Shown: positions 1 to 10,244, counted from the stretch's first letter. The stretch: 64,000 nucleotides of DNA from Sporosarcina ureae (GCF_002082015.1 NZ_CP015109.1:2509001-2573000); one strand, 5' to 3'. The notes: a model not told the origin generated them from the letters alone. A program made the numbers and translations.

Positions 1-31
1 AAAAGCAAAAGCTATGGGTGTAGAAGTCTAA
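1..31 (+). CDS. atpD: ATP synthase F1 beta subunit, C-terminal end (partial)
   Basis: Only the last nine codons are present, reading KAKAMGVEV and then TAA at 29-31. The gene enters from the left edge. The ending resembles the C-terminus of Bacillus AtpD, and the next gene is atpC, as in the atp operon. The identification rests on position and this short tail. Confidence 0.75.
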   Translation, partial: KAKAMGVEV

Positions 32-55
32 GAAAAGGGACCAGGAGGGAAAAAA

Positions 56-460
56 ATGAGTAAAATCAAAGTGAATATCGTCACTCCCGACGGCCCTGTT
101 GTTGAAATGGATGCGAACATGGTGATTGCAGTTACCGAAGCAGGTGAGATCGGGGTTCTACCCGGTCACATCGCGATGGTCGCGCCGCTTCAAATTGGTG
201 CACTTCGCCTAAAGACAGATGGCAAAACAGAAACAGTCGCAGTCCACGGAGGCTTCATCGAGGTCCGTCCTGAAGTTGTCACTGTATTGGCACAGAGTGC
301 GGAACTGGCTGAGTCTATTGATATCGCACGCGCAAAGAAAGCTGCTGAAAAAGCTGAACAAGATCTTCAGAAAAAGACTGATGACCTTTCTCAAAACTTA
401 GCAGAGCTTGATTTAAAACGTGCTATTAACCGCATACAAGTGTATGAACAACGTATTTAA
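56..460 (+). CDS. atpC: ATP synthase F1 epsilon subunit
   Basis: This 134-residue protein is the epsilon subunit of the F1 sector, the central-stalk component that couples rotation to catalysis and can inhibit ATP hydrolysis. The N-terminal beta-sandwich has the family signature (VNIVTPDGPVVE, then GEIGVLPGHIAMVAPL at about 30-45). The C-terminal half is a charged two-helix hairpin (AKKAAEKAEQDLQKK). A strong ribosome-binding site (ccaggaggga) precedes the ATG. It is the last gene of the atp operon and is followed by a terminator. Confidence 0.97.
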   Translation: MSKIKVNIVTPDGPVVEMDANMVIAVTEAGEIGVLPGHIAMVAPLQIGALRLKTDGKTETVAVHGGFIEVRPEVVTVLAQSAELAESIDIARAKKAAEKAEQDLQKKTDDLSQNLAELDLKRAINRIQVYEQRI

Positions 461-471
461 TCTATAGTTGA

Positions 472-506
472 AATGGGTGGACAGACAACCTCTGTCTGCC
501 CATTTT
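472..506 (+). terminator. Rho-independent terminator after atpC
   Basis: A stem pairs ATGGGTGGACAGA with TCTGTCTGCCCAT around a CAACC loop and is followed by TTTTC. It ends the atp operon. Confidence 0.8.
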
Positions 507-537
507 CTCTATACAAAGGAAAAAAGGAGTGGTAACT

Positions 538-771
538 ATGGATAGTATGTTAGGAAGTAATCCACTACTCGCGATCGTATCGCACATCTTCTTCATCGGC
601 ATCAGCTTTTATGCACTACAAGCAATCCTGCCAGAGAACATCATACGAAAAAACCGCGTATTCCAAACACAACTTTTGTTTATTTTGTTAAGTATTGCTA
701 TCGGATCTACCGTATCAAAATTCTTTTTAGACATATCCTACTGGTCAGGAAGATGGGCAACCTGGTTTTGA
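538..771 (+). CDS. ywzB: DUF1146 small membrane protein (YwzB-like)
   Basis: This 77-residue membrane protein has two predicted transmembrane segments (LLAIVSHIFFIGISFYALQ and LLFILLSIAIGSTVSKFFL). The C-terminus ends in an aromatic RWATWF-type motif. It matches the DUF1146 family, which in Bacillus lies between atpC and murA, as here. The function is unknown. I chose the ATG at 538 because the GGAG at 526-529 is correctly spaced for it; an in-frame GTG at 529 overlaps that ribosome-binding site and is unlikely to be used. Confidence 0.85.
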   Translation: MDSMLGSNPLLAIVSHIFFIGISFYALQAILPENIIRKNRVFQTQLLFILLSIAIGSTVSKFFLDISYWSGRWATWF

Positions 772-1186
772 TTTCCTTCAGCTGAAGCTCTACTAGTACG
801 ACCAGCGGAAATCAGAACTCTGGCTGAAAGAAATTAAAACGGGATGACCATGACATGGTGTGGTTTTGTCATTTGAACTTTTAAAAGTTCAAATGAATTC
901 ACTTATAGTCAACAACTTATAGGTAGGGTTTCAACAGCGAATGTATAGGACAAGTGTCCCATGGTTGAAGTGGAAATTCTACATACGTTACATTGTAGAC
1001 TTTCCATGAAGCCACTTTGTAATATACATGTAATAAAAATATCTCACATTGCGTGTAAAATGTAGGATTAGCGGGTAATTACGATTATGTGGCTATAAAT
1101 GAACGGTCAAATGCAATCACTTTGTGTCAGATCATCACATATACTACATCATGCAAGAAATAACACAAAACTGCGCCGGAAGGTAC
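772..1186. other. Gene-free stretch upstream of murA with two strong inverted repeats
   Basis: No convincing coding region is visible. It holds a perfect 26-bp palindrome at 870-895 (left half CATTTGAACTTTT) and an imperfect hairpin at 971-1006 pairing TGGAAA-TCTACA with TGTAGA-TTTCCA. Neither is followed by a clear T-tract, so neither looks like a simple terminator. Confidence 0.5.
870..895. repeat. Perfect 26-bp palindrome
   Basis: The left half CATTTGAACTTTT (870-882) is exactly complementary to the right half AAAAGTTCAAATG (883-895), with no spacer. It could be an operator for a dimeric regulator or a cruciform. There is no gene within 350 bp to its right. Confidence 0.85.
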
Positions 1187-1215
1187 TTGTTTAGGATAGT
1201 TTTACAAGGTACAAT
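1187..1215 (+). promoter_or_regulatory. Probable sigma-A promoter of murA
   Basis: TTGTTT (1187-1192), a 17-bp spacer, and TACAAT (1210-1215) lie about 130 bp upstream of the murA start. Confidence 0.45.
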
Positions 1216-1348
1216 AGTATATGTTTTATATGTGAAATTTGAATTTAACAATTGAACTGCAACACCAATGAAAATGTTTATAGACGATTAAACGATTATT
1301 GATAATAGGCTGTGGGTGAAGGATAAATTGGACTCGGAGGGGCTACTG

Positions 1349-2644
1349 GTGGAAAAAATTATTATTAACGGCGGACGGACTTTACAAGGGAACGTACGTG
1401 TAGAAGGTGCGAAGAACGCGGTATTACCGATCTTGGCTGCTGCTTTATTAGCATCTGAAGGAGTGAATGTCATTCGTGATGTTCCCAATCTCTCAGATGT
1501 ACGGACGATTAATGAAGTGCTTAAAAGTTTAAACGCAAAAATCACGCATGATCCAGAAAAAGGGGAAGTCATCGTAGATTCACGTGGAAGACTAGCTGAT
1601 GAAGCACAATTTGAATTTGTACGTAAAATGCGCGCATCCATTTTAGTAATGGGACCGTTACTGGCGCGTAACGGATTCGCACGTATTGCATTGCCAGGCG
1701 GCTGTGCAATCGGTTCAAGACCCATTGACCAACATTTGAAAGGCTTCGAAGCAATGGGAGCAGAAATTTCATTTGGACATGGTCATGTTGAAGCAAAAGT
1801 AGACGGACGATTAAAAGGCGCGAAGATCTACTTGGATTTCCCAAGCGTAGGTGCAACAGAAAATATTATGACGGCTGCTGCTCTCGCGGAAGGTACAACG
1901 ATCATCGAGAACGCTGCCAAAGAACCTGAAATTGTCGACTTGTCGAATTTCATCAATGAAATGGGCGGTAAAGTCGTAGGTGCAGGTACGGATACTATTC
2001 GTATCGAAGGTGTACAGACAATGTATGCATCGGTTCATCACATTATTCCGGATCGTATCGAAGCAGGAACATTCATGGTAGCTGCAGCAATTACAGGTGG
2101 AGACGTTACCATCGACAATGCAGTACCTGAACATTCTACAGCTTTAATTTCCAAATTAACGGAAATGGGCGTAGACATTACTCCGTTGGATGAAGGGATT
2201 CGCGTTACAGCGAAGCATCCACTAAAGGCAGTTGACTTGAAGACGATGCCGCATCCAGGTTTCCCGACAGATATGCAATCACAAATGATGGCATTGATGT
2301 TAACAGCTACCGGTATCGGTGTGTTAACGGAAACCGTATTTGAAAATCGTTTTATGCACGTTGAAGAATTCCGCCGTATGAACGCGGATGTGAAGATCGA
2401 AGGGCGTTCTGTTATTGTTTCAGGGCCTTCAAAACTCCAAGGTGCGGAAGTCGCAGCCACAGACTTGCGTGCCGCTGCATCACTCATCCTAGCCGGACTC
2501 GTAGCAGAAGGCGTTACACGTGTGACTGAATTGATTCACTTAGATCGCGGTTATGTGAACTTTGATAAAAAGCTCAAAGCCCTAGGCGCAGACATAACAC
2601 GTGTTTCAACTGAACAAGAAGTTTCAGAATCTCAACTAGTATAA
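1349..2644 (+). CDS. murA: UDP-N-acetylglucosamine 1-carboxyvinyltransferase
   Basis: MurA transfers enolpyruvate from phosphoenolpyruvate to UDP-GlcNAc, the first committed step of peptidoglycan synthesis in the cytoplasm. The 431-residue protein has the inside-out alpha/beta barrel signatures. The catalytic cysteine (fosfomycin target) lies in [15 protein letters not shown], and [14 protein letters not shown] is near the N-terminus. The GTG at 1349 gives the usual N-terminus (MEKIIINGG) and lies 6 bases after GGAGGGG; an upstream in-frame extension to 1316 is poorly supported. Its position after atpC-ywzB marks it as the MurAA-type paralogue. Confidence 0.96.
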   Translation: MEKIIINGGRTLQGNVRVEGAKNAVLPILAAALLASEGVNVIRDVPNLSDVRTINEVLKSLNAKITHDPEKGEVIVDSRGRLADEAQFEFVRKMRASILVMGPLLARNGFARIALPGGCAIGSRPIDQHLKGFEAMGAEISFGHGHVEAKVDGRLKGAKIYLDFPSVGATENIMTAAALAEGTTIIENAAKEPEIVDLSNFINEMGGKVVGAGTDTIRIEGVQTMYASVHHIIPDRIEAGTFMVAAAITGGDVTIDNAVPEHSTALISKLTEMGVDITPLDEGIRVTAKHPLKAVDLKTMPHPGFPTDMQSQMMALMLTATGIGVLTETVFENRFMHVEEFRRMNADVKIEGRSVIVSGPSKLQGAEVAATDLRAAASLILAGLVAEGVTRVTELIHLDRGYVNFDKKLKALGADITRVSTEQEVSESQLV

Positions 2645-2653
2645 TGAACGACG

Positions 2654-2683
2654 CCATGGACAGTCCGCTGTTCATGGTTTTTT
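2654..2683 (+). terminator. Terminator after murA
   Basis: CCATGGACAG pairs with CTGTTCATGG (one G-T pair) and is followed by six T residues. Confidence 0.85.
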
Positions 2684-2696
2684 CATGGATTCCAAT

Positions 2697-2725
2697 GAAT
2701 ACGAAATCTCCGCTTAACATATAGT
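2697..2725 (+). promoter_or_regulatory. Sigma-E type promoter of spoIID
   Basis: GAATACG (2697-2703), 14 bp, then CATATAGT (2718-2725) fits the sigma-E pattern (kmATATT, 13-15 bp, CATACAmT) with a few mismatches. spoIID belongs to the sigma-E regulon in B. subtilis. The predicted RNA start falls at or within a few bases of the ATG at 2731. Confidence 0.6.
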
Positions 2726-2730
2726 CTAGT

Positions 2731-3678
2731 ATGTACAAAAAACTACTCCTTTTATTCATCATTCTCACATTATTTTTTATTCCTATTCTTGTAAGACAAG
2801 CGCCAGAATTTAAACTGGTAGACCAACGAGAGGAGAAGTATTGCGATGCCATGATCACGGTCATAGGTGTGGACGAGCCGATTCCGCTAGAAGAGTATGT
2901 CGTCGGAGTGGTAGCAGGTGAGATGCCGGCTGATTTTCATCCCGAAGCATTGAAAGCGCAAGTGATTGCTGCCCGCACATATGCCGCAAGAAACACAGAC
3001 AAAGGGGCCAAGCCGATCGCTAAAGATGTCTCTGCTCAAGTGTATCGCACAGAATCTGAACGTAAAGAGCGTTGGGGCAAGGCGTTCAACGACAATGAAA
3101 AGAAAGTGCGCAAAGCGGCGGAAGAGACGAAAGGTCAAATCATTGTGTACGGGGAAGAAATCATATCCGCCATGTTTTTCTCTACATCCAATGGAAAAAC
3201 TGAAGCTGCACAAAACTTTAGCGGCAATCCAGTCGAGTATTTACAGAGCGTGGAAAGTCCAGGCGAAGAAGATGTAGCCCCTACCGTAGAGCGCAAGCAA
3301 GAGCTAACATTGACTGAATGGAATCGTAAACTCGGTTTCAACTGGGATGCCAATCAATTTCGTGAACTGAAGCTCGTTCGCAATCAAACCGGACGTGTCC
3401 AGAAAATCATCTCTGGACAATATGAAACAAGTGGGCGACAAATTCGTGAAAAGCTTCATTTGGCCTCTACCGATTTCAATATTGCGTATGATGTTAACAA
3501 TCAAATCGTCCATATTACGACCGTTGGTTATGGCCATGGAGTCGGGATGAGTCAATACGGTGCGGAGGCTTTTGCGCAAAAAGGATGGACCGCAGATCAA
3601 ATTGTGTCTCACTATTATACAGGCACAAAAATCCAGCAAATAAATTTACCTGAAGATCGATGTTTAAAATCCTCTTAA
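2731..3678 (+). CDS. spoIID: Stage II sporulation protein D
   Basis: SpoIID is a membrane-anchored lytic transglycosylase of the mother cell that works with SpoIIM and SpoIIP to degrade septal peptidoglycan during engulfment. The 315-residue protein has one N-terminal transmembrane anchor (LLLLFIILTLFFIPILV, about 5-21). The SpoIID domain follows: LEEYVVGVVAGEMPADFHPEALK at about 50-72 (its Glu is the family's catalytic residue) and YGHGVGMSQYGAEAF near the C-terminus. The ATG at 2731 is the only start that keeps the anchor, because TAG lies in frame three codons upstream. No ribosome-binding site precedes it. Confidence 0.95.
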   Translation: MYKKLLLLFIILTLFFIPILVRQAPEFKLVDQREEKYCDAMITVIGVDEPIPLEEYVVGVVAGEMPADFHPEALKAQVIAARTYAARNTDKGAKPIAKDVSAQVYRTESERKERWGKAFNDNEKKVRKAAEETKGQIIVYGEEIISAMFFSTSNGKTEAAQNFSGNPVEYLQSVESPGEEDVAPTVERKQELTLTEWNRKLGFNWDANQFRELKLVRNQTGRVQKIISGQYETSGRQIREKLHLASTDFNIAYDVNNQIVHITTVGYGHGVGMSQYGAEAFAQKGWTADQIVSHYYTGTKIQQINLPEDRCLKSS

Positions 3679-3708
3679 CTTGCAAAGAATGCAAGTGAGG
3701 TGATGAAC

Positions 3709-4365
3709 ATGCGAGAAGAAAAACCAAAGGCCCCTTCTCAGGAGAACAAGAAAACGAAGAACGGCTGGTTCTGGCCTGCCATTTATACGAGCGTAGCGCT
3801 TTTATTCATCGGCATGGTATGGGGATACACCGCATTGACGACGGAAGAATCAGCACCGTCTGAAGTGGCAAAAGTAGAGCAGCCAAAAGAAAACGCCACG
3901 GTAGAAACAAACGCAGCAAAGGAAACACTGAAGTATCCATTCGATGAAGCAAAAGTAGATCAAGTCGCCATCTTACAAGAATTTTATGATGCAGAAGCAG
4001 ACGAAGCAGTGCGTGAGAAAGCACTACTCGTATTCAACCAGACGTACGTCACCAGCAAAGGACTTTCTCTATCGATGGATGGAGAACCATTCGAAGCTGT
4101 AGCGGCAATGAGTGGAACAGTCGAAGAAGTCATCGTGGATTCATTCAAAGGCACAGAAATTAGATTGAAACACGCGGACGGAAAGTCAACAGTCTACGGT
4201 TCATTGACAGGCGTACTTGTGAAAGAAGGCGACACAGTCGAACAAGGACAAGTGCTTGCCGAGACGACGCAGAATGAATGGAATCCTGAAGCAGGCGTCC
4301 ACTTGCAATTCGAAATCCAGCAAGATGGAGTAGCCGTAAATCCACACGATTTCCTAGCATTTTAA
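3709..4365 (+). CDS. spoIIQ: SpoIIQ-like degenerate M23 (LytM) protein
   Basis: SpoIIQ is a forespore membrane protein that binds SpoIIIAH across the intermembrane space during engulfment. This 218-residue protein has a cytosolic Lys-rich start, one transmembrane helix (WPAIYTSVALLFIGMVWGY) and a C-terminal LytM fold (AAMSGTVEEV, EGDTVEQGQVLAET, GVHLQFEIQQDG, VNPHDFL). The zinc-ligand pair HxH of active M23 peptidases reads HLQ here and the first histidine motif is absent, so it is probably not an active peptidase. The ATG at 3709 is well spaced from AAGTGAGGTG. It lies between spoIID and spoIIID, as in Bacillus. Confidence 0.88.
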   Translation: MREEKPKAPSQENKKTKNGWFWPAIYTSVALLFIGMVWGYTALTTEESAPSEVAKVEQPKENATVETNAAKETLKYPFDEAKVDQVAILQEFYDAEADEAVREKALLVFNQTYVTSKGLSLSMDGEPFEAVAAMSGTVEEVIVDSFKGTEIRLKHADGKSTVYGSLTGVLVKEGDTVEQGQVLAETTQNEWNPEAGVHLQFEIQQDGVAVNPHDFLAF

Positions 4366-4377
4366 TACGAAGCACCC

Positions 4378-4408
4378 AAGCCATTCCAGCCCCCGGAATG
4401 GCTTTTTT
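4378..4408 (+). terminator. Terminator after spoIIQ
   Basis: AAGCCATTCC pairs with GGAATGGCTT across an AGCCCCC-type loop, followed by a run of T. Confidence 0.93.
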
Positions 4409-4436
4409 CATATGTTGACACCTGTTCGCATACACT
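4408..4436 (+). promoter_or_regulatory. Sigma-E promoter of spoIIID
   Basis: TCATATG (4408-4414), a 14-bp spacer and CATACACT (4429-4436) closely match the sigma-E consensus. spoIIID is transcribed by sigma-E in B. subtilis. Confidence 0.85.
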
Positions 4437-4474
4437 ACATTAGTCAAAGGAGTGAATAGAGAAAGGAAGAGGGC

Positions 4475-4747
4475 GTGCACGAGCAAATTAGAAAACGCTG
4501 CGTACGACTGGGCAAGCTACTGATCGAGACCAACTTGACAGTGCGCGCGCTAGCCAATGCGACCGGCTACTCCAAAAGCACGGTCCACAAAGACTTGACC
4601 GAACGACTACCAAATGTAGATCCATGCTTGTCACGGGAAGTCGCAGAAATTCTGGCCTACCACAAATCCATCCGCCACCTACGCGGAGGAGAAGCCACCC
4701 GCCAAAAATGGAAAAATGAAACCGAAGCTCAAAAAGCAGATGCCTAA
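4475..4747 (+). CDS. spoIIID: Sporulation transcriptional regulator SpoIIID
   Basis: SpoIIID is a small helix-turn-helix protein that activates and represses many mother-cell genes, bridging the sigma-E and sigma-K phases. The 90-residue product starts with GTG after gaaaggaag. It has the characteristic helix-turn-helix (TVRALANATGYSKSTVHKDLTERL, about 22-45) and the family tail AEILAYHKSIRHLRGGEATRQKW. It is monocistronic between a sigma-E promoter and a terminator. Confidence 0.96.
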   Translation: MHEQIRKRCVRLGKLLIETNLTVRALANATGYSKSTVHKDLTERLPNVDPCLSREVAEILAYHKSIRHLRGGEATRQKWKNETEAQKADA

Positions 4748-4804
4748 CCCCACTGAAAATGAAGCAATAAAGTACTGTACCCATACAAGCAGCCTGAACA
4801 TGTG

Positions 4805-4840
4805 AAAAGCTATCCAGAGGAATGTATCTGGATAGCTTTT
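4805..4840 (+). terminator. Terminator after spoIIID
   Basis: A perfect 14-bp stem, AAAAGCTATCCAGA with TCTGGATAGCTTTT, closes an 8-base loop. The arms are A/T-ended, so it could work in both directions. Confidence 0.92.
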
Positions 4841-4871
4841 GTGTGATTGTGTGATGGGGGATCGTTGGATT

Positions 4872-4916
4872 GGGTTGGGTTGAGTTAGGTTGGGGTTGGG
4901 CGGAGCTGGGCTGGGG
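4872..4916 (+). other. G-rich tract with a canonical G-quadruplex motif
   Basis: Six G-runs of three or more lie on the plus strand. The last four (4892-4895, 4898-4900, 4908-4910, 4913-4916) have loops of 2, 7 and 2 bases, which fits the G3+ N1-7 rule. The tract sits immediately to the left of repeat array I. Confidence 0.6.
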
Positions 4917-4928
4917 CCGGACCCGGGC

Positions 4929-5742
4929 CGCTCAATGCTGAGTGCTATCCGCTCAATGTCATTCCGCAAGCGCTCAATGCGTTGGCTTATCCGCTCAATG
5001 TCCTGCGCTATCCGCTCTATACAACTTCGCGAGCGCTCAATGTGTCGGCTCAAGCGCTCAATCGTCCGCGCTATCATGCTCAAAGTCTGTCCGTAAGTGC
5101 TCAATGTGTTGGCTTACCCGCTCAATGTCCTGTGCTATCCGCTCTATACAACCCCGCAAACGCTCTATGTATTGTCTGAAGTGATCAATCGCCCGGGTCA
5201 TCCGCTCAATCCTCGTGCGCGAGTGCTCAATGTTTCGCTTTAAGCGCTCAATCGTTCGCGCTATCATGCTCTAAGCCTGTCCGCGCGTGCTTAGTGTATT
5301 GTCTAAAAGACTGTATTGCTCGCGCCATCTCGCTCTATGTCTGTCCGTAAGCGCTCAATGTGTTGGCTTGCTCGCTCAATGTCCTGCGCTATCCGCTCTA
5401 TACAACTTCGCGAGTGCTCTATGTATTGTCTGAAGCGCTCAATCGCCCGGGTCATCCGCTCAATCCTCGTGCGCCAGTGCTCAATGTTTCGCTTTAAGCG
5501 CTCAATCGTTCGCGCTATCATACTCTAAGTCTATCCGCGAGTGCTTAGTGTGTTGTCCAAAACACTGTATTGCCCGCGCCATCTTGCTCAATGCCCGTCC
5601 GTCAGCGCTCAATGTGCTGGCTTACCCGCTCTATACAACTTCGCTAGCGCTCTATGTATCGTCTCAATCGCTCAATCGCCGGGGCTATCCGCTCAATCCT
5701 CGTGCGCAAGCGCTCAATGTGCAAGCTTAACCGCTCTAACCC
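4929..5742 (+). repeat. Repeat array I: 21-bp phased CGCTCAATG repeats in 254-bp units
   Basis: The motif CGCTC followed by AATG or TATG recurs nearly every 21 bp. Larger units repeat at 254-bp intervals (the same GCTC of the ...AATGTGTTGG context is at 5099, 5353 and 5607). A few single-base indels break the reading frame, as at about 5075. It fills the gap between spoIIID and glpK. On the complementary strand the motif is ATTGAGCG, which would encode IERxxxx heptads. I do not call it coding. Confidence 0.9.
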
Positions 5743-5803
5743 ACCACCCTCACCCCCAAAAACATGTATAATAGACACCAATCAACGCCAACAGGAGGAA
5801 TGA

Positions 5804-7300
<1,497 letters not shown>

Positions 7301-7306
7301 TTCATT

Positions 7307-7334
7307 AGCCGCCGCTAACTTGCTGGCGGCTTTT
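7307..7334 (+). terminator. Terminator after glpK
   Basis: AGCCGCC pairs with GGCGGCT, followed by TTTT. Confidence 0.85.
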
Positions 7335-7379
7335 AGTTTTGCCGACCACTATCGAAAAATGCCAAATAAAGTAGAAATA

Positions 7380-7388
7380 TGATATAAT
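7380..7388 (+). promoter_or_regulatory. Extended -10 promoter of mbl
   Basis: TGATATAAT is a consensus extended -10 element 55 bp upstream of the mbl start. No good -35 is visible. Confidence 0.55.
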
Positions 7389-7442
7389 GAACAGCTAAGA
7401 GTGTAATCAGACAGAACGTATGAGGAAGGAGTCGTGGTCACG

Positions 7443-8444
7443 ATGTTTTCAAAAGATATTGGAATAGACCTAGGTACCGCCAATGTATTGATATATGTGA
7501 AAGACAACGGTCTCGTCATCAATGAGCCGGCTGTCATGGCGATCGATAAGCGTACGGACGAGCCTGTGGCGTTTGGTGAAGAGGCGTATCACATGATGGG
7601 TCGTTCACCAGAACATATCCAGATCGTACGTCCAATGAAAGCTGGGAACATTGCGGAGTTTGAGATGACCCGCGTGTTGATCAGACACTTCCTCGAAAAA
7701 GCGCTAGGAAAAAGCCTGCGTCTCAAACCCCATATTACGGTATGCTGTAAAGCGGATACGACGCGAGTGGAAAAAAACGTGATCCGACAAGTGCTGATGG
7801 GGGCGGGAGCCAAACAAGTCGTTATAGAAGAAGAATCAAAAGTAGCGGCACTTGGTGCAGGTATTGATATATCCAAGCCTTCAGGCAATATGATAGTCGA
7901 TCTCGGTGCGGGCACGACAGATGCATCCGTGCTGTCGATGGGGGAAATCGTATCGTTTACGAAAACGAATATTGGCGGCCTTCATTTCGATCAATGTATC
8001 ATCCAACATATACGAAAAAAACATAATGTTTATATAGGTGAAAAAACGGCAGAACAAGTGAAAAAAGGCATTGGTGTCGTGTTGATGAGTGGAGAAAAAC
8101 CGAACACGATGAATGTGCATGGTAGCGACCTGGCAACAGGCATTCCGAAAACGATTGAAGTCACAGCGGAAGAGATTCGTCAGGCATTGCAACTACCGAT
8201 TAGTAAAATCATAGAGACAACTAGAGACGCGCTGGAAGACACACCGCCTGAGCTCGCTGCGGATATCGCACAGCGGGGCATCATTTTAATCGGCGGTGGC
8301 GCATGGCTACCGGGAATAGATACCTTATTATCCGAACACCTCAACGTTCCGGTTTTCATTGCGGAAAATCCACTTACTTGTATGGCGGAAGGCGCTGGAC
8401 TGCTACTAGACTCGGATGGTAAAACTTCAACACGCATAATTTGA
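7443..8444 (+). CDS. mbl: MreB-like cell-shape protein Mbl
   Basis: Mbl is an actin homologue that forms membrane-associated filaments directing lateral cell-wall synthesis. The 333-residue protein has the phosphate 1 motif DIGIDLGTANVLIYV, phosphate 2 MIVDLGAGTTDASVLS and the adenosine motif IILIGGGAWLPGID. ATG at 7443 gives the MF-DIGIDLGTAN start of the family; an in-frame GTG at 7434 lies only 2 bases after the GGAG. It lies downstream of spoIIID and upstream of flhO/flhP as in B. subtilis, with glpK and repeat array I inserted between. Confidence 0.95.
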   Translation: MFSKDIGIDLGTANVLIYVKDNGLVINEPAVMAIDKRTDEPVAFGEEAYHMMGRSPEHIQIVRPMKAGNIAEFEMTRVLIRHFLEKALGKSLRLKPHITVCCKADTTRVEKNVIRQVLMGAGAKQVVIEEESKVAALGAGIDISKPSGNMIVDLGAGTTDASVLSMGEIVSFTKTNIGGLHFDQCIIQHIRKKHNVYIGEKTAEQVKKGIGVVLMSGEKPNTMNVHGSDLATGIPKTIEVTAEEIRQALQLPISKIIETTRDALEDTPPELAADIAQRGIILIGGGAWLPGIDTLLSEHLNVPVFIAENPLTCMAEGAGLLLDSDGKTSTRII

Positions 8445-8522
8445 CCTGCCATGCAAGCTGCAAGTAGTGTATACTAAAAACATCGATTTATCTGACATGA
8501 CGATGCAAAGGAGTGAAATGAA

Positions 8523-9347
8523 ATGTTTCGTGGTTTTTACACAGTAGGATCAGGCATGATCGCACAGCAACGCCGTACGGAAATGCTGTCAAACAATATC
8601 GCGAACGCCAACACGCCAGGCTATAAGGCGGAGCAGTCGACGATTCGTGCATTTCCTGACATGTTGATGTCCCGCTTGGATTCAACGCGCGTACCGACGG
8701 AAAAAGGCTTGAACTTTAGAAATCTTTCCGAAGTCGGTGAACTTTCGACGGGCGTTTATATGCAAGAAACCTTGCCGTTATTCGCACAAGGACAGTTGCG
8801 TGAAACGGAACAGAAGACCGACATCGCGTTATTTGATGGACCGATGGAAGTCAATGAAGAGACAGGCGTTGCAGGAACCGTGTTTTTCACGCTAGAAGGT
8901 GAGAATGGCGGTCAATACTATACACGAAACGGTAATTTCGCTGTCAACGCAGAAGGATACTTGACCAATCCATCCGGCTTATATGTCCTAGACGATGCAG
9001 GCAATCGGATCGAACTGACAAGTGATGATATTCGCGTGACGGATTCAGGAGCGATCTTCGCCGGGGAAACAGAAGTCGCGACGCTAGGTATTGCCTACTC
9101 TGACGCACCGGATACAATGTCCAAGCAAGACAACGGACTCTTCACGACGATCGACGGCAATGCGTTACCTACAGGCGGCACCTACTCGATGCAACAAGGC
9201 TATCTCGAAGATTCCAACGTCGATGCCGCGCGCTCGATGACGGATATGCTGACAGCCTATCGTGCATTTGAAGCCAATCAAAAAATCCTACAAGCTTATG
9301 ATCGCAGTATGGAAAAAGCGGTCAATGAAGTAGGTCGGGTCAATTAA
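8523..9347 (+). CDS. flhO: Flagellar rod/hook-basal body protein FlhO
   Basis: This is a 274-residue FlgF/FlgG-family protein of the flagellar distal rod. It has the N-terminal rod motif (EMLSNNIANANTPGYKAEQ, about 20-38), a middle beta domain (YYTRNGNFAVNAEGYLTNPSG) and the C-terminal rod helix (NVDAARSMTDMLTAYRAFEANQKILQAYD). It follows mbl and precedes a paralogue, the B. subtilis flhO-flhP arrangement outside the main fla/che operon. The ribosome-binding site is aaaggagtg. Confidence 0.93.
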   Translation: MFRGFYTVGSGMIAQQRRTEMLSNNIANANTPGYKAEQSTIRAFPDMLMSRLDSTRVPTEKGLNFRNLSEVGELSTGVYMQETLPLFAQGQLRETEQKTDIALFDGPMEVNEETGVAGTVFFTLEGENGGQYYTRNGNFAVNAEGYLTNPSGLYVLDDAGNRIELTSDDIRVTDSGAIFAGETEVATLGIAYSDAPDTMSKQDNGLFTTIDGNALPTGGTYSMQQGYLEDSNVDAARSMTDMLTAYRAFEANQKILQAYDRSMEKAVNEVGRVN

Positions 9348-9387
9348 TGACTACATATAGAAGCATGCGAAAAGGAAGTGACCTTTG

Positions 9388-10221
9388 ATGATCCGCACGA
9401 TGACTACAGCGACCAACACGATGAACCAGTTGCAGCAACGTCTCGACTTGATCGGCAACAACTTATCGAACGTCGGTACGCATGGATATAAATCCTCGGC
9501 AGCTACATTCCAAGAACTTTTATTCCAGCAAATGAATAATGACAAAGCCGACCAAGCCGAGCGCAGTTCAGATTTTGGCATCCGTATGGGGACAGGCGCA
9601 CATCTCGGTAGCTTGCAAATGAACTGGAAAGTGGGCTCTGTTCAAATAACGGACCGCCAGCTAGACTTTGCGCTAACAGAACCGAAACAACATTTTAATT
9701 TGATCCAGCCAACGGACGGTGGAGAAGAAATCATTTATTCACGTAAAGGGAATTTCTACTTATCCCCAACTGCAAACGGGGACAATGCGCTAGTCAATGA
9801 AGAAGGACTCGCAGTGGCGGATAGCGCAGGTCGTCCAATCGTCTTTTCCGGACAGGCAACCGACTATCAAATTCGTCCGAACGGTGTATTGCAAGTGACG
9901 ACACCGCAAGGCACACAGGAATTTAATCTCGGTGTCACCGTCTTAGAAAAACCTGATTCCATGGTTCAACTTTCCGCAACCAACTTTGGTTTGCCGACAG
10001 ACCTAGCAGCGCTCGGACTGACAGCAAATGACGTATTGACTGAAATGACAGGCGCTGGACGAAGTCAGATTGGCTTGCAAAATCAAGCGCTCGAAACTTC
10101 CAACGTAGAGTATGAAAAAGAAATGGCGGATTTGATTTCGACGCAACGTGCCTATCAATTCAATGCGCGTTCCGTAACCATGGCGGACCAGATGATGGGC
10201 TTAATTAATGGCATTCGCTAA
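9388..10221 (+). CDS. flhP: Flagellar rod/hook-basal body protein FlhP
   Basis: This is the second FlgG-family rod protein, 277 residues. The N-terminus (TTATNTMNQLQQRLDLIGNN and GTHGYKSS) and the C-terminal helix (ALETSNVEYEKEMADLISTQRAYQFNARSVTMADQMM) form the coiled-coil rod interface. ATG at 9388 is correctly placed after aaaaggaag. It lies 40 bp after flhO and is probably co-transcribed with it. Confidence 0.93.
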   Translation: MIRTMTTATNTMNQLQQRLDLIGNNLSNVGTHGYKSSAATFQELLFQQMNNDKADQAERSSDFGIRMGTGAHLGSLQMNWKVGSVQITDRQLDFALTEPKQHFNLIQPTDGGEEIIYSRKGNFYLSPTANGDNALVNEEGLAVADSAGRPIVFSGQATDYQIRPNGVLQVTTPQGTQEFNLGVTVLEKPDSMVQLSATNFGLPTDLAALGLTANDVLTEMTGAGRSQIGLQNQALETSNVEYEKEMADLISTQRAYQFNARSVTMADQMMGLINGIR

Positions 10222-10244
10222 CGCGTGCAATAGGAGTATTTACT

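Noticed and set aside
4679..5104. 141-codon minus-strand frame with a hydrophobic C-terminus across array I and spoIIID
   Set aside because: The hydrophobic part is antisense to the spoIIID gene and its terminator, and there is no ribosome-binding site.
4929..5742. CRISPR array
   Set aside because: The intervals of 21 bp are too short, the sequences between cores are themselves repeated in other units, and no cas gene is present.
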